Assembly (NCBI GenBank): GCA_032622095.1
Contig: CP136061.1
Span: 2,976,001 to 3,040,000 of the forward strand
Direction of reading: 5' to 3'
Origin: Siphonodentalium dalli
Taxonomy: Eukaryota; Mollusca; Scaphopoda; Gadilida; Siphonodentaliidae
DNA length: 64,000 nucleotides
A program made the translations under genes and the position numbers. The notes below the pieces were generated by a model. It ran no database searches. It was not told the origin of the DNA and saw only the letters and a list, made by a program, of their open reading frames with translations. The stretch's first letter is position 1, and every line of letters starts with the position of its first letter. Positions 47,054-58,877 of the stretch are shown piece by piece.

Positions 47054-47215
47054 CTGAAATGACAAGGGAAATATATGTATTATGGAACAACTCAGAGTTA
47101 ACATTCAATTCCTCAATTTTGTTGATGAATACTTTGACAAATGTGTAACAAACTCTACTTTCAGTAATGTCCTAAATAATCGACCCCTCAACCACATCAT
47201 AATTATAGGTAATTT

Positions 47216-47308
47216 TTCAGGATTCAGTCGGAAATATGGCTTGTTGAAATTCATCGGAAAGCTCTCATGAATGGCAACAAGCCATATTTCGGACTAAATC
47301 CTTAAAAG
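47216..47308. repeat. Inverted repeat, ~38-bp arms
   Basis: AGGATTCAGTCGGAAATATG and GCTTGTTG..ATTCAT are mirrored by ATGAATGGCAACAAGC and CATATTTCGGACTAAATCCT, with a loop of about 16 bases. Confidence 0.8.
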
Positions 47309-48290
47309 TTAACCACAGTTCTGCTGTTAAGGGGTTGAATGTTTAGGTCATTGCTGTATGTTCTGATGAATGACAGTGGACATGCGTCTGGCCGTCCACT
47401 TGTTCTCATGGATACATGTATCTTGGATAAGTTTCCACACAAATTTGTTATCAGGTGTTATACGTGCTGAATTGTTTACCAGATATCTATTTCATTATCC
47501 AGGTCTGTTAATATCTTGTTTTAAGGATTCACGACTTATGGTTTGTGTACCTGGTGTACATGACATCTCCCTTTTTACTATATTCAGTCTGTCAAATGCT
47601 CAAACCCACCGATAATTCAACATATGACAAAATATAAATGTACATGTATTAATTTATTGCTTATTTATTTTGATGTTATAGTGATTAAATGGCGATCAAT
47701 TAACATGTTACAAGAAAAAGTTGTTTGAGGCAGGGTTTGGGTGGAGAGGGGGGGGGGATTAGATACCCATGTCTGAGTATCCCCCACACCGAGCATCTAC
47801 ATATGAGTATATGACAAAAATAAACTAATTATTTAATCGCATATATTGCCCTATATATCCATTAAAATTTTAATTGATTCAGGATTCGGGGTGGGGAGAA
47901 ACTACACAGGCCTTAATATTCCACCCCCCAAAAACCAGCAGCTACATATGAGAACAAAAATATATTATGATTTATCACTTACATGTATATCGCTTTATAT
48001 ATTCATGAAATGGCGAGAAATTAAAATTAATCGAGAAAATATTTATTGAGTCAGGGTTTGGGGTGGGAGGGGGAAATACCGAGGCCTGAGTACCTCTCGC
48101 CATTTCATGACTGTATAAAGCAAAATAAGCAATAAAATAACAAGTTCATTTTTGTCATAAGTAGCTGCTCGGTTGGGGAGTGGGGGCGATAATAAACCCT
48201 AGTATCTTTCTCCCACCCCAAATACTGACTCAAACAACATTTTCTTGGAGAGTTGATTTCTTTCCGTTCCATGACTATATATTCAGAAAT

Positions 48291-48545
48291 AGCATACATT
48301 GGCATGTATAGACCAAGTCTTTTCAGTCCACAACAGCTTGGGAAATTGGTTGGGTTGATGCTGTTTTGGATCGAGAATCCGAGATACCTCATGTTGCTCT
48401 TCTATACCGGTACCGTAACAGATTGGCATTCAAAAGACATACTACATGTACATATATAGAACCCCGGCAGTCACGTGAACCCATGAATATGATTAATCAT
48501 CTCACTTGGACCACAATGAATCTGTCTTCAAACTGATATACTGTT
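48291..48545. other. No gene seen
   Basis: Sequence between two repeat regions; no supported feature. Confidence 0.3.
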
Positions 48546-48770
48546 ATAGAAAATATATCCATCGAGATATTATCTCGACTCTCACGAGATTTCGAGAAAA
48601 GAATCTTGAGATATTAACATATTTTATTGAGATCATACGGCAAGATCTCAAGAAATTATGATGAGATCTCAAGATAATATCGCGAGGTACTAGTAATATG
48701 TTCAGAGCTTGAAATGCTCATGTCAGTATCGCAAGATGTGTCGAGATAACAATTAACATGTTGAATATTC
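48546..48770. repeat. Field of GAGATCTCAAGA-type palindromic motifs
   Basis: GAGATATTATCTCGA, CACGAGATTTCGAGA, CTTGAGATATT, AAGATCTCAAGAA, TGAGATCTCAAGATA and TATCGCGAGGTAC recur at about 20-40 bp intervals. Many are self-complementary around TCTCGAGA/GATCTC cores. Confidence 0.65.
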
Positions 48771-49549
48771 AAGACAATTTTTTTCTTGGACAATGTCACA
48801 AATCAACACTGTCACTGATTGTGATAGTACTGATACTGATAGCTGAATCCAATGTCAATCCGTGAGCAGCCATGGACTGGCAGTGGTCGAGTCCAGAATT
48901 TCAATACATCACAAAATTGACATTTTTAGTAAACAAATTACTATAATTTTAGACTAACATTTCGGCAGACACACAACTTTTCCTTGAATTATATTTCATA
49001 TTTCGATGTATTGAGTATGCATTATGATTATTACACATGTCCGCTCGAATAAAGGGGGTTTTCGCTAGTATTAACTTCAATTTTATTTTCACATGTTTTG
49101 CCAGTGACCGCGACATTTTTAATAGACACTCAGTGACTCACCATTTTCGTACGCGATTTTCATCTCTTCGCCATTCAAGGTCTGGCTCGTTTGATGGTCT
49201 CACACAATGGTGATTTTGTGGTAATTCCGGCTCGTGCATGTACGCTCCCATTGTCAAATTTAAAGTGTCTTCTGCTGGCGAATCATACGAGGAAGAATCA
49301 GATCGCAAAATTGTTGCTGTCTGCCATACTGTGGGAAATCCCAGGGGTCCCCTATGACACGCTTTCTCGCAAATAACTGGATCCGTCAAAATAGATAATG
49401 AAGTGAGGCATCAGGATATCACCCCGCCACCCACAGTCTTAAACACTCGTATTTTTCAGACAGTGGGGGATTGTTTTCTTAAATAAGTGTGCATAATTTA
49501 ATACAAATATGAATAAATGAACATATATTGAGAATTTTCGCGGCGGCGA
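48771..49549. other. No gene seen
   Basis: Open frames on both strands at 49138-49389 overlap each other and show no family motif. Confidence 0.3.
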
Positions 49550-49890
49550 CTTTAACAGACAAAACAAGTGAGTAGTGATGAGCGAAGTCAAACTGTCTGC
49601 TAGCTGGACAATTAAGGCCAGTCCTAAACATGTCTTCTCTTATGGATGCAGTAATTAGTCTGGCATATGCAGGCTTGATATAGAACATTTTCGACCATGG
49701 TGCTTGTTTAGCGTGGGGTCTCGATATATTCAAATCGCCAAGGGACTTAGTTGAATGTATTGGTCGGAATAATCTGAACAAGAATGTACAGTATAATATG
49801 TTTTCCTTAAATAGCTCAGAGTTAGCCACCCCGCCTGGTAGCTTTCGGGATCATATAGCCCGAGGTCGGGGATCATATGTAGCCCCCTGC
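49550..49890. repeat. Repeat module M2 (partner 57715-58075)
   Basis: Shared blocks in order: GTGAGTAGTGAT.AGCGAAGTC, AAGGCCAGTCC.AAACATGTC, CAGGCTTGATATAGAACAT, AAGGGACTTAGTTGAATGTA and CCCCGCCTGGTAGCTTT.GGG. The partner has an additional stretch (GTGTGATATCTGGCATTT...) in the middle. A short peptide-like reading, LRDLVECIGRN, is seen in both but is broken by indels in this copy. Confidence 0.8.
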
Positions 49891-49899
49891 GTTGGGGAA

Positions 49900-50045
49900 A
49901 TCCAGGGGCCTGTTTCATGAAGCAAGGTCATAAGATTATCTTAAGATGGACTTAATCTAAGATTTAAGGTGGATCTTATGATGTAACTTTTCCGTTTCAA
50001 GAACGCGTTTCACAAACCAAGATTAAGTCCTACTTAAGTAGTACG
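49900..50045. repeat. GGCCTGTTTCATGAAGC element end
   Basis: GGGGCCTGTTTCATGAAGCA is followed by TTAAGAT/ATCTTA motifs. The complement of 51775-51945 starts GGGCCCTGTTTCATGAAGGC with the same kind of TTAAG/CTTAA field, so the two form an inverted pair about 1.8 kb apart. Between the two ends, runs of TCTTAAG-type palindromes dominate. Confidence 0.6.
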
Positions 50046-51360
50046 TTAAGTTCCCGCTCATTTAGACTGGTTATCGACAATTTTCTACAGTCCGGAACAA
50101 AAAAATGTGGGCTGTGCAATCTTTATGTACGGCATTGAGAGGTTATCGAGAAAGAGCCGAGTCCCAGTTGACATTATTGTGTGACAGGGATGCTGGATAG
50201 CGGCTGGGGTGTGGGTGTGCGAATCAGCCCATGTATCTTAGTGTCTATAGTCCGGCCTTATATTCGCATATAGATCTTAGACTTGTATGAGTTCCACGAT
50301 GTGAATTCGAACATGAGTACATCGCAGGCTCTTAAAATGACGAGCTTTGCGTTTACTGACGAGTGGCGGTGTCAGAAATAAGACAATATAATTATATGGA
50401 TCGATGCATGACTGCGACCATGCATTCACGCCGAGTTAATCCACTGAGAACAATGATCAGGCGGGGATTTTTTGATGTGAGCCGACATAACTCGTGTATT
50501 ATCGACCACCGCTGTCTACGTGTAGCAATAATCACAATAAATCGGCGTTTTCATTAGCACACTCGTATTAAGGGGTGTCATCGTTACGGTGTGTATATAA
50601 TATATACAGTATGCTGTACAAGGTTCATCGCACCCCTGCAAAAAAAAACATGACAAAAATTTGGACAGCATTGAAAATCACGACATATGGGCGTGGACAT
50701 AAACTCAATAAAAATAATATTCTCTATAGAAAATTGTCACTATTTATAAACATATTTTGATAAAGAGCGTTTGTGTTACATTTCCTATATGACATATCTG
50801 CTTTGTAAACAGCCGACGGAAATTTGGAAAGAGGAAAGAATCAATACATTAATTGATCTCATTTTACCCCATCTCCCCACACACACATGAAATAACATAG
50901 AGGAGATTGTGAGCTTTGAGCTAGGCCATAATTCTTATCAAAAGTTTAATTCGTGGGTAATACAATTTTATAATATATATTATCTATATGTCACACACAC
51001 AGCTGATAATTGACTATATCCTACATTCGACGAGGCTCGGGGTGGCTAGTTGGTCTCTGTGGGGGGTGGGTGTACATCGTGCAATTTCCAACTGCACCCG
51101 CCCCTTAATTGAACCGGGCCAAACTTCCATGTTCGCGAAATGCCATGTCCACCCCACCCGTTGGATTTAAACTTTCCAATTGGTATCTCAAATATTCCAA
51201 CAGTTCGAAATTTCTAACCTGACGCCCCTAAAGTTGGTGATTTTCGGTTGCTGCTATTTGTCTAAAACAACTCATTCCTTTACTAGTTAGAAATTCAAAC
51301 AATTGAAATCTATATATAGTGTACGATTAATGTTGTTGTCAGGCATGAAATTTCCAATTG
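50046..51360. other. No gene seen
   Basis: Short frames only, with no recognisable coding feature. Confidence 0.35.
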
Positions 51361-51660
51361 CTAAACATTTTTACCAAAGTGTGTGTGTGGGGGGTGGGGG
51401 GGGGGGGGGATAGACAACACACAAACCCCATTCGCCACGTCCCTGATGATAAGCCTGTGCTCTAAATTTTTTTACCAAACTAACCATATGGTTATACGGT
51501 GGGGGGGGGGGGGGGGGTGGTTGCCCTCTCCAAACTCTGGTTTTGGAAAGTTTGAGGTACCAGTTGGAATGTTTAAACCCAAAGAGAATTTGGTGTTGTT
51601 TAAGGGGGTGTAGTTGGACGTTTCGAGGCGAACACCCCCATCTCACTCTGTAGCCACGAC
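51361..51660. repeat. G-rich low-complexity tracts
   Basis: Runs of 7-17 consecutive G occur near 51392-51409 and 51500-51517 with GGTGGGG around them. They can form G-quadruplexes. Poly-Pro frames on the minus strand are artefacts of these runs. Confidence 0.8.
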
Positions 51661-51774
51661 CCTGTATACCAGACGACGAATTGCCCACCCAGACAATATA
51701 CAGATATCTCCGTAATTGCAAAATAACATAGGCCGCCATACTTGTGATATGCCACTTATCACGTGGGTCTTAAC

Positions 51775-51945
51775 TTTAATATTATCTTATGACACCTCAC
51801 AGCAGTCTTAAAGTTAAGACCAAAGTTAAGACCATCTTATGTTAAGACTTTGTTCGTGAAACGCACTTATGACTGAAGTTTGAACTTATGACCATCTTAA
51901 GTCCCAACTATGTCATAAGTTGCCTTCATGAAACAGGGCCCTTAT
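51775..51945. repeat. GGCCCTGTTTCATGAAGG element end (inverted)
   Basis: Inverted relative of 49900-50045, with AGTCTTAAAGTTAAGACC and TCTTATGTTAAGACT palindromic motifs. It ends immediately before Helitron-like element 1. Confidence 0.6.
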
Positions 51946-51957
51946 CTACCACTGCTA

Positions 51958-52569
51958 TCTATTATATATTTTGAAAGATCTGTGTGTGTGTGTGTTTGAA
52001 ATCGATGAACTCAAAAACGACTAAGCCAATTTCGATGAAACTTGGTACGTGGGGGTATTTTCGGCCGGAGACGAACATAGGCATATTTATTTGTCCGTGC
52101 GACGTGACCGTCACCTTCAAAACTCATATCTCGGGATAGCAGTGCTAATCACGCCGAGATTTAGCAGTGCGATGCAGGGAGGATAACTCTATATTCATAC
52201 GTCGACGAACGTATATAAGCAAACAATGCGTAACTTCTATGACGTCGTCAGAGTTCATAACGTTAGATCACGTTAACGCTCAACCGGCCGATGCATTTGA
52301 CTGTTTCAGACGTCTTGGCGATATCTCGGGCACCGATGGTAATTTATCTTTACGTGTGTAAATGTGGCGCGTTTATATACTTGAGTGGAAATAAAATCGG
52401 GTTAAAAGGTCAAATCGGGTAAAACCGGATGGATTTCGACGGGTACTTTTGTCGGGTACTTTTGTTCGGGCAGTGTTTTGGACGGGTCAAATCGTGACCC
52501 CACTTGACCTTGGCCTTCACAATAGACAATTCAAGGTCAAACCCCGGACGAAGTCGGGTCACCTTCTAG
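51958..52569 (+). mobile_element. Helitron-like non-autonomous element 1 (612 bp)
   Basis: Begins TCTATTATATATTTTGAAAG after a host A and ends with hairpin CCCGGACGAAGTCGGG (52543-52558), a 7-base spacer and CTAG (52566-52569). A 5' TC, a 3' hairpin close to CTRR and insertion between A and T are the classic Helitron terminal features. There is no Rep-helicase. The interior has a GT microsatellite and CCAATTTCGATGAAACTTGG. Confidence 0.82.
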
Positions 52570-53288
52570 TCTATTATATATTTTGAAAGATCTGTGTGTG
52601 TGTGTGTGTGTGTGTTTGAAATCGATGGACTCAAAAACGACTAAGCCAATTTCGATGAAACTTGGTATTTGGGGGTATTTTCGGCCGGAGACGAACATAG
52701 GCATATTGATTTTCAGATCCGAGGTCAACTTTTCACGTGCAGAGGTCAAATCTGTTTTTACGCCGTTTTGCGCTAATATATTTCAGTTCGGTGCTCACAA
52801 ATCGATTCGATATAGCGCGAATAATAAATTGCCAGTCATATAATTTGCACGGTTATAATCTGTGGCGTGTCACCTTTCCAATGATGTATCACACGCCTGT
52901 GTACGTTTAAAGTTTCTACCTTAATTATCGGGAAGAACACAAGTTCATGCTTCGCTCATCGAAAATCATTGCGTAAAAAAATATATTACGCCATCAACAC
53001 ATCGTGACGTGACCGCGTTAACTCTTAAGAGGCCGATGTCGCGTTAACTCATCACCGGCCGAGGTATCCGCAAATGACATTGGGCTATATATCTCGGAAA
53101 CGGGTGTAGCTATCGACTTGAAATTTGGTATGTGAATGTATCTTACCCCGGATACGAATTTTATCGGGTCGCCGAGCCCGTGCGACACCAGCTTCGCGCA
53201 TGCGCAGACCAGATCTAGGAAACGGGTGGAGCAATCGACTTGAAATTTGGTTTTTGAATAGCCCGGACGAAGTCGGGTCACCTTCTAG
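52570..53288 (+). mobile_element. Helitron-like non-autonomous element 2 (719 bp)
   Basis: Starts TC at the base right after element 1's CTAG, with the same first 20 bases, and ends with the identical hairpin (53262-53277) and CTAG (53285-53288) before a host T. The first ~150 bp match element 1 closely, with a longer GT run. The middle differs and contains its own internal near-duplicate (CGACTTGAAATTTGGTAT near 53113 and CGACTTGAAATTTGGTTT near 53236). Confidence 0.82.
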
Positions 53289-53329
53289 TAAATATATAAA
53301 TGTCAAGAGAGGACTGGTAATTATTTAAT

Positions 53330-53490
53330 TAGAACCTCCATCATATGGGTTATCCACAAACAATATTTTAAGAGGCCTGGCGACTCGGTCCAAGGCAGCG
53401 TCTTCTCTGCATTCCGACGTAATTGGAAACCGAACTCAGTGCGGTCAACACGTCGGCAATGATTGTGTTGTCAGTGGACACATATTACGT
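53330..53490. repeat. Repeat module M3 (partner 58710-58875)
   Basis: Shares GAGGACTGGTAATTATTTAA, GGCCTGGCGACTCGGTCCA, ATTCCGAC.TAATTGGAA and GAACTCAGTGCGGTCAA with the partner, same order and strand. Confidence 0.85.
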
Positions 53491-55691
53491 TGTCTGTATG
53501 ATCCATGTAAAACGCCAAATACACGATAATTACATATATTACATGAATGTGTGTATCCACCCATAAGATCTCTACTCTTACGTTCATAATTTATACCATT
53601 TTGAGTTAAAATATCAATATAGTATATTTAAAATTAACACCAACCAGTAAACCTGAAACTACATACGCCATCATATTTTCTTATTGTAATATTTATTCAG
53701 GGGCAGGAGGAAGACGGCCAGTACGATGTTACCGCGAACTGCGACTTGAAGTTTAATTGAAACAATGCACAATTGGTTACTACTGATTGAGAGGTGTATT
53801 TCACGCCGTATCTGTCACGCTTTCATGTCAAGATATTTGGTCAAATGATATCGAGACAATGATATTTATGGGATATAACGGTGTGGTGTTTTGTGATTTC
53901 TGAAAGTACACGTATACAGGGTGAATGTATTGACTGTCAATTTTCTACAAAAGCGACGCCACTGTGTTGCTTATATAGCAACCAGCTAGTAACGGAAGTC
54001 AGTAGACCGGATGCCAGCTCTATGCATCTACTCAGTAACGTCGTCGGTGTGTACTGCGTAAATGTGACGTCGTGGAAAGGAACTGTGAGCGGAGCCGGAT
54101 GGTCCATGGACGAGACTTTGAAATCAGCTGCTGTTAATATTGGCGCGTATGAATATCTAACATTGAAGCTCTGAATCGGACTACACTTTGCGACAGTTTA
54201 TCGAAAATTAACCGCCCGCAAATCTTTGATGTTTCAGGGGGTATATTGGCACAAGTGTATTAGAATTTTGTATATTGGTACATTTTAGGGAAGCATAATC
54301 AATTTACTCCACGACAGGACCATTTCCATATTAGACATTCCAGGAGAATGACCTGGTATGACCAAATTACTCACCCTCACCCCATCAACATTTCTACCAA
54401 AAAGACAATGTGAGTCAGATTGTATTATTTATGTTCATTGTACTTCATTATAAAACTGCCTTAGTCATTACTATTTACAAAAAATAGAAGAATAACTATA
54501 GACATGACATTGAAACCATGTTGACCCTCGGGACACTGTCACTGTGGCTTTTTCACACTGTTCGCAAAATTAAAAAAAAATCATTTAGATTTAAATTTGT
54601 GAAAAATACATTAATATGTCCTTGTTTAAGTTGATTGTATATCACTCTTATATAACACCCCTTCAAATTGAAAACAGCTGCACCTCGATATAATCAACAA
54701 TATGCCCAGTATTTTGAATTATCTACCTTACCCCGTCAAAATGTACAATTTAGACAAATACGATAAAAACATAAAAAGTGCCATACAATTAGAACGCGAA
54801 ACGTCTCAGATGGCAAGCATGCCTAAATTATGTGGAATGTCATGCCCTATGACAATAATTGGGTCTTTCAATTCCGCAGAGGGGAGGGGTTTCCACGTGT
54901 TGGCTCAGGGTATATGTCACGGCTGTTGGTGATAAAATGATAACATAACATTTGGGTGCTTCCGTTGTCACGCAGCGTGCGCTGTCTACGAATCAACTGG
55001 ATCACCGTTCTGAACGCATTCGAAGCATGTTGTCCCTCCTGAGTATCATTGATATAAAAAGAGTGCCATACACCATGAAATCTTCATTTTATACTGATAA
55101 TAATGGGGGGGGGGGGGGGGCATTTGTTTGTGCTTATGTTGTCTGTCATTTCGGCATTTTTTAAAACTAATTTTTCACAATAAAGTAGAGATAAACCCGA
55201 TAATTATTCAATTTATTGTACACAATAACATTGTGTTTGTCTAAAAAACACTATTAGGTTTGTCTAAAAACACTGTGGTACAATTTTCCGGCTTCCCAAA
55301 AGCGGTAGCGAATATTTGGCGAAATCCGTGTTATTGCGTAATTTATGGAGTAGGGTTAAGTTTGACGCAATATATACAATATGTCATATCCTTAGCTTAA
55401 CAAGGTTTATATCTACTGAAACAATAATCATTGCTGATGTGTTCGGGACTTGTATTGGTTACATTACACCCGGGCTCAAAGGTTTGGGAAACTCAATTAA
55501 TTTAATTTATTTTGCACCATTTCGACAATTTGAACCCATTTTTTTCTAAAACGGTCATATGTCGGGAAACGATATATTATATCGTATAGTACTATATTTT
55601 AGAACGATTTCGACTACTCTTAATGTGATGGTCCATCATTCACTGTCACCATGGTCGCTGACAAATAATTGGGTACTATTATATTCTAGGC
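53491..55691. other. No recognised gene
   Basis: Plus frames 53881-54174 (97 codons) and 54702-54932 (76 codons) have ATG starts but no motif, signal or splice support that I can defend. A run of about 17 G lies near 55105-55121. Confidence 0.25.
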
Positions 55692-55807
55692 GTTATCCCC
55701 CGTAATTTCGCCATGTTTTGACACTTTGCCGGCCTGACAACAAATATTTGTTATCCCCGTAATTTCGCCATGTTTTGACACTTTGCCAGCCTGGCAACAC
55801 GTATTTT
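55692..55807. repeat. Tandem duplication, ~57 bp x 2
   Basis: GTTATCCCCCGTAATTTCGC with TGTTTTGACACTTTGCC..CCTG.CAACA appears twice back to back, differing at a few positions. Confidence 0.88.
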
Positions 55808-56121
55808 CTAATCCAGGAGATGATGGCCTTTAATTATATATAAAGAAACCTTTGATCGGACAAAGTGGAGTGACATAAAAAAAATAAAGCCCTTTTGAAA
55901 CTTTGCCCACGGACTAAACGAATAAGTTAGTATTACAATAGTTCAGTATCGTATATAGGCCGTCCAATATTGTAATTATGGTGCAGATGTGCACACTAGC
56001 GTGCAAACTAACTGTGCTGCATCCAATAATACCCGGGTGAATAACCATAGCTCAGTGAACACGAATAGAGATAATTCGAAACATTTGCTAGCATACTAGG
56101 GTGAGGCTATAACCTGACGTA

Positions 56122-56130
56122 TATATATAA
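56122..56130 (+). promoter_or_regulatory. Possible TATA box
   Basis: TATATATAA lies about 100 bp upstream of the ATG at 56232, with no ATG between the expected start site (~56150-56160) and 56232. AT-rich DNA makes such motifs common, so weight rests on the exon below. Confidence 0.3.
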
Positions 56131-56231
56131 CATAGAGATATAACTCACATAGAGGAAGTAAACGGTCTTTAGTATCGCACTAACAACGAAGGGCCAATAC
56201 GAACTCGGAGTATATCAACTGTCGAGGCAAA

Positions 56232-56264
56232 ATGAAACATCTGCTGTTAATTATTACTGTCGTG
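56232..56264 (+). CDS. Possible first coding exon of a secreted protein
   Basis: ATG in AAAATG context encodes MKHLLLIITVV, a Lys-His N-region followed by a hydrophobic core, as in a signal peptide. It ends in phase 0 at a strong donor, GTGAGTAC (56265-56272). Short first exons that stop inside the signal peptide are common in animal secreted proteins. No second exon is identified. The intron contains a 66-bp TA tract and then LINE debris, so the gene, if real, continues further right or has been broken. Confidence 0.4.
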
Positions 56265-56368
56265 GTGAGTACAATCTATTATTAAAACTGTTAACTAGAC
56301 GGTATGCTCTCTGATAGATGATACATATAAACTGTAATCTGATATATGCTTACTTGTGTCATTTCCAG

Positions 56369-56371
<3 letters not shown>

Positions 56372-56437
<66 letters not shown>
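56372..56437. repeat. (TA)33 microsatellite
   Basis: Uninterrupted TA dinucleotides; cruciform-prone and likely length-variable. Confidence 0.97.
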
Positions 56438-56440
<3 letters not shown>

Positions 56441-56579
56441 CAAGACGTGGGCACATTAACAACTAACACATACGAAATGATACAAAGAAGGTAGCGAAAG
56501 AGAAAAGCAAGCTTTTTTTCAGCCGCACATGCGAAGTAAACTTATGATGTTCCCAAATGGCTTCGTATGGGCCAGATCC

Positions 56580-57605
56580 CACAGATACGGAAATGGCGAT
56601 TCGAGATTTAGATGAAATACTCCAGTCAATAAATAATGCCTCAACAAAAGTAGTTTCCCTTGATAAACATAGGTGTAAACGGACTTGACTATGGTTTGAT
56701 GAGGAATGTAAAAAGTAAAAAAAAAACAATGGAAAATGTCATTAAGGAAATGAAAAGAAAACAACATGATATATATAATAATAATATATATTAGAGAATC
56801 GTGAATAATATGCGAGCGAAGAAGGGAAAATATAATAACTTGGATCCAATGAGACAAACACACTTCTATGTCCAAAATCGAATTAATTGAAAATCAATCA
56901 AAATCCGTGGAACAAAGTACCATTTTGACAAATTTCAACAATGATGATATAATTAAAGGCGAAATATTAGATAACCTGTATCAACTTAAAAATTACAAAA
57001 CTAGTGGACCAGATAACATTTCAGATGAATTATTAAAATGAGTAATTCCATTTATGTTGGACGAGGTCACAACATTGTTCAACACAGTTTTACACTCAGG
57101 TCATTACCCTGGGGCGAGTCAATAATCAAAACACTCTATAATAAGGGCAATAGACATGACCCTAACAATTATAGACCTATTGCTTTAAGTAGTAATTTTG
57201 GTAAGTTATTCAACAAAGTTATAAACACACGAATAAACTCGTATCTTGAAGCAAATAACTTAATTAGTGACAAGCAATTGACAACTAGTGACAAGCACAA
57301 TTGATAGCGCTTTTATATTACGAAATATCATTAATAGGTATAAAGAAAACAAAACACCTTTATATACGGCTTTTGCTGATTTTCAGAAAGCATTTGAATC
57401 AGTTGATAGATCGTTGTTATTCGACAAATTGCAACATGCGGGAATTAATGGTCACATATATGACGCATTATCTTCTCTTTACAAATCAAGCCACTATTCT
57501 ATTAAAACAACGGCGGGAATTGGTCTATCTCATCTATCCCCTACGTTGTTCAAGATTTTCATTGATGATATAGCTAATATTTTTTGACGAAACATGTGAC
57601 CCCGT
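56580..57605 (+). pseudogene. LINE ORF2 fragment: linker and N-terminal RT, many breaks
   Basis: Pieces in order across frames: DLDEILQSINN and WFDEECKK (linker after the endonuclease, ~56600-56715), EILDNLYQLKNYKTSGPDNI (~56965-57025), an in-frame TGA at 57040, PFMLDEVTTLFNTVLHSGHY, LYNKGNRHDPNNYRPIALSS, a duplication/deletion near 57270-57300, STIDSAFILRNIINRYKENK, then FADFQKAFESVDRSLLFDKL and a collapsed GIRQGD region giving LSPTLFKIFIDDI. Homology ends at about 57605 (DETCDPVR in a shifted frame), before the YADD catalytic box. At least four frame disruptions. It belongs to the same broad LINE group as the right-edge copy. Confidence 0.85.
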
Positions 57606-58877
57606 AAGGGTGGATGCACACATGCATGTAATTTCTGTATGTAAAATACATGTATTTTACATGGCCACACAAATAATCGACAACACTAATCACCTGCGCA
57701 CTAGAGGTTCATTGTTAACAGACCAGATAAGTGAGTAGTGATAAGCGAAGTCTAATTGTCTGCTATCAGGACATTTAAGGCCAGTCCAAAACATGTCTTC
57801 TCTTACGGATGCGAAATTAGTCAAGTCTGTGTGATATCTGGCATTTTATTAATGCACGAACACCAGAAGCTACACGGCTGGCATATATACAGGCTTGATA
57901 TAGAACATGGTTTCGAAAGCTTCAAATCGCTAAGGGACTTAGTTGAATGTATCGGTCGGAATTATCTGGGCAAGAAGGTACAATATAATGTTTTATTTAA
58001 ATAGCTCAGTTAGCCTCCCCGCCTGGTAGCTTTTGGGATAATATATAGCTCCATGTCGGGGATCATATATAGCTCCTGTGTCGGGAATATACTGATCCAC
58101 CACTGCTATAAATATCAAAAGATGACCAGGCGGGGGAGTCTGCAATTTTTTTCCGAACACTATAGGCGGGGGTGGGTGAGTGGTTCAGCAGCTCGGCTAA
58201 CACAATTGTTTTGGCACCGTAAACGTTTTTCCTGTGGTCATTGCTCTTCAAATAATGGAACAACGTGTTTTTAAAATGCTTCAATTATGTAATATGTATG
58301 TGGTTTGAGTTCACCATCAGTTACGAATGAGGGATGACACCAATGGGTCAGCTTGCTAAATGTGTTCATCAAGGAGCTATCAATGGACATTGACATGAAA
58401 AGTCTCAGGTTTAAATAGACTATTCAAAACAACATAATACAATAAAACATAAAGGTGTAAAACAAACTTTAACAGATTTCAGCGAAATTAAGTACATGAT
58501 CACCTCAAGATGGGAGCTGTCAAATTTGAACGATTTTCGATGAAAACCATGGCCACTGGCAGCCATCTTGGATTTACTCTTTGCTTCACTAAATCCTTTA
58601 GCACACCCTACATATCTTATCACTCATCCGATCATCACCAAACTTCATATGAATCCTCAGTGTGACCTATCGCTGGGTGGCTACCATTTCCCCTGAATTC
58701 TGTACAATACATGGCTGGGAGGACTGGTAATTATTTAAATAGAACGTCCACCCTATGGGTTATCCCACGAACAATTATTTTAAGTGGCCTGGCGACTCGG
58801 TCCAGGATAGCGGATTCTCTTCATTCCGACTTAATTGGAACTAGAACTCAGTGCGGTCAAGACGTCGACAATGATTG
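57605..58877. repeat. Mosaic of modules M1, M2, array-type repeat and M3
   Basis: 57605-57720 matches 43783-43895; 57715-58075 matches 49550-49890; 58500-58640 is an inverted, diverged monomer of the 32-37 kb array (GGCCACTGGCAGCCATCTTG, ACTCTTTGC..CACTAAATCC); 58710-58875 matches 53330-53490. An unassigned stretch lies at 58080-58500. The mosaic separates two parts of a LINE. Confidence 0.75.

Larger units (their letters stand above)
45190..48290. repeat. Dispersed repeat family around ATAAAGCAAAATAAGCAATA
   Basis: Copies of TTTCATGACTATATAAAGCA followed by AAATAAGCAATAAAA and GTAG(G/C)T.CTGG.TTGGGG occur near 45205, 45360, 45455 and 48105. Inverted relatives occur near 47650-47700 and 47960-48010. 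Units of about 95-150 bp are tandem only at 45190-45550. The P2X7-like exon and a fold-back element lie within this spread. Confidence 0.65.

Noticed and set aside
51371-51739. Pro-rich 122-codon minus frame
   Set aside because: It is created by poly-G tracts on the plus strand; low complexity only.
56350-56372. Splice acceptor CATTTCCAG as start of exon 2 for the signal-peptide gene
   Set aside because: The sequence immediately following is GTGA and then a pure TA tract, which cannot be a sensible exon.
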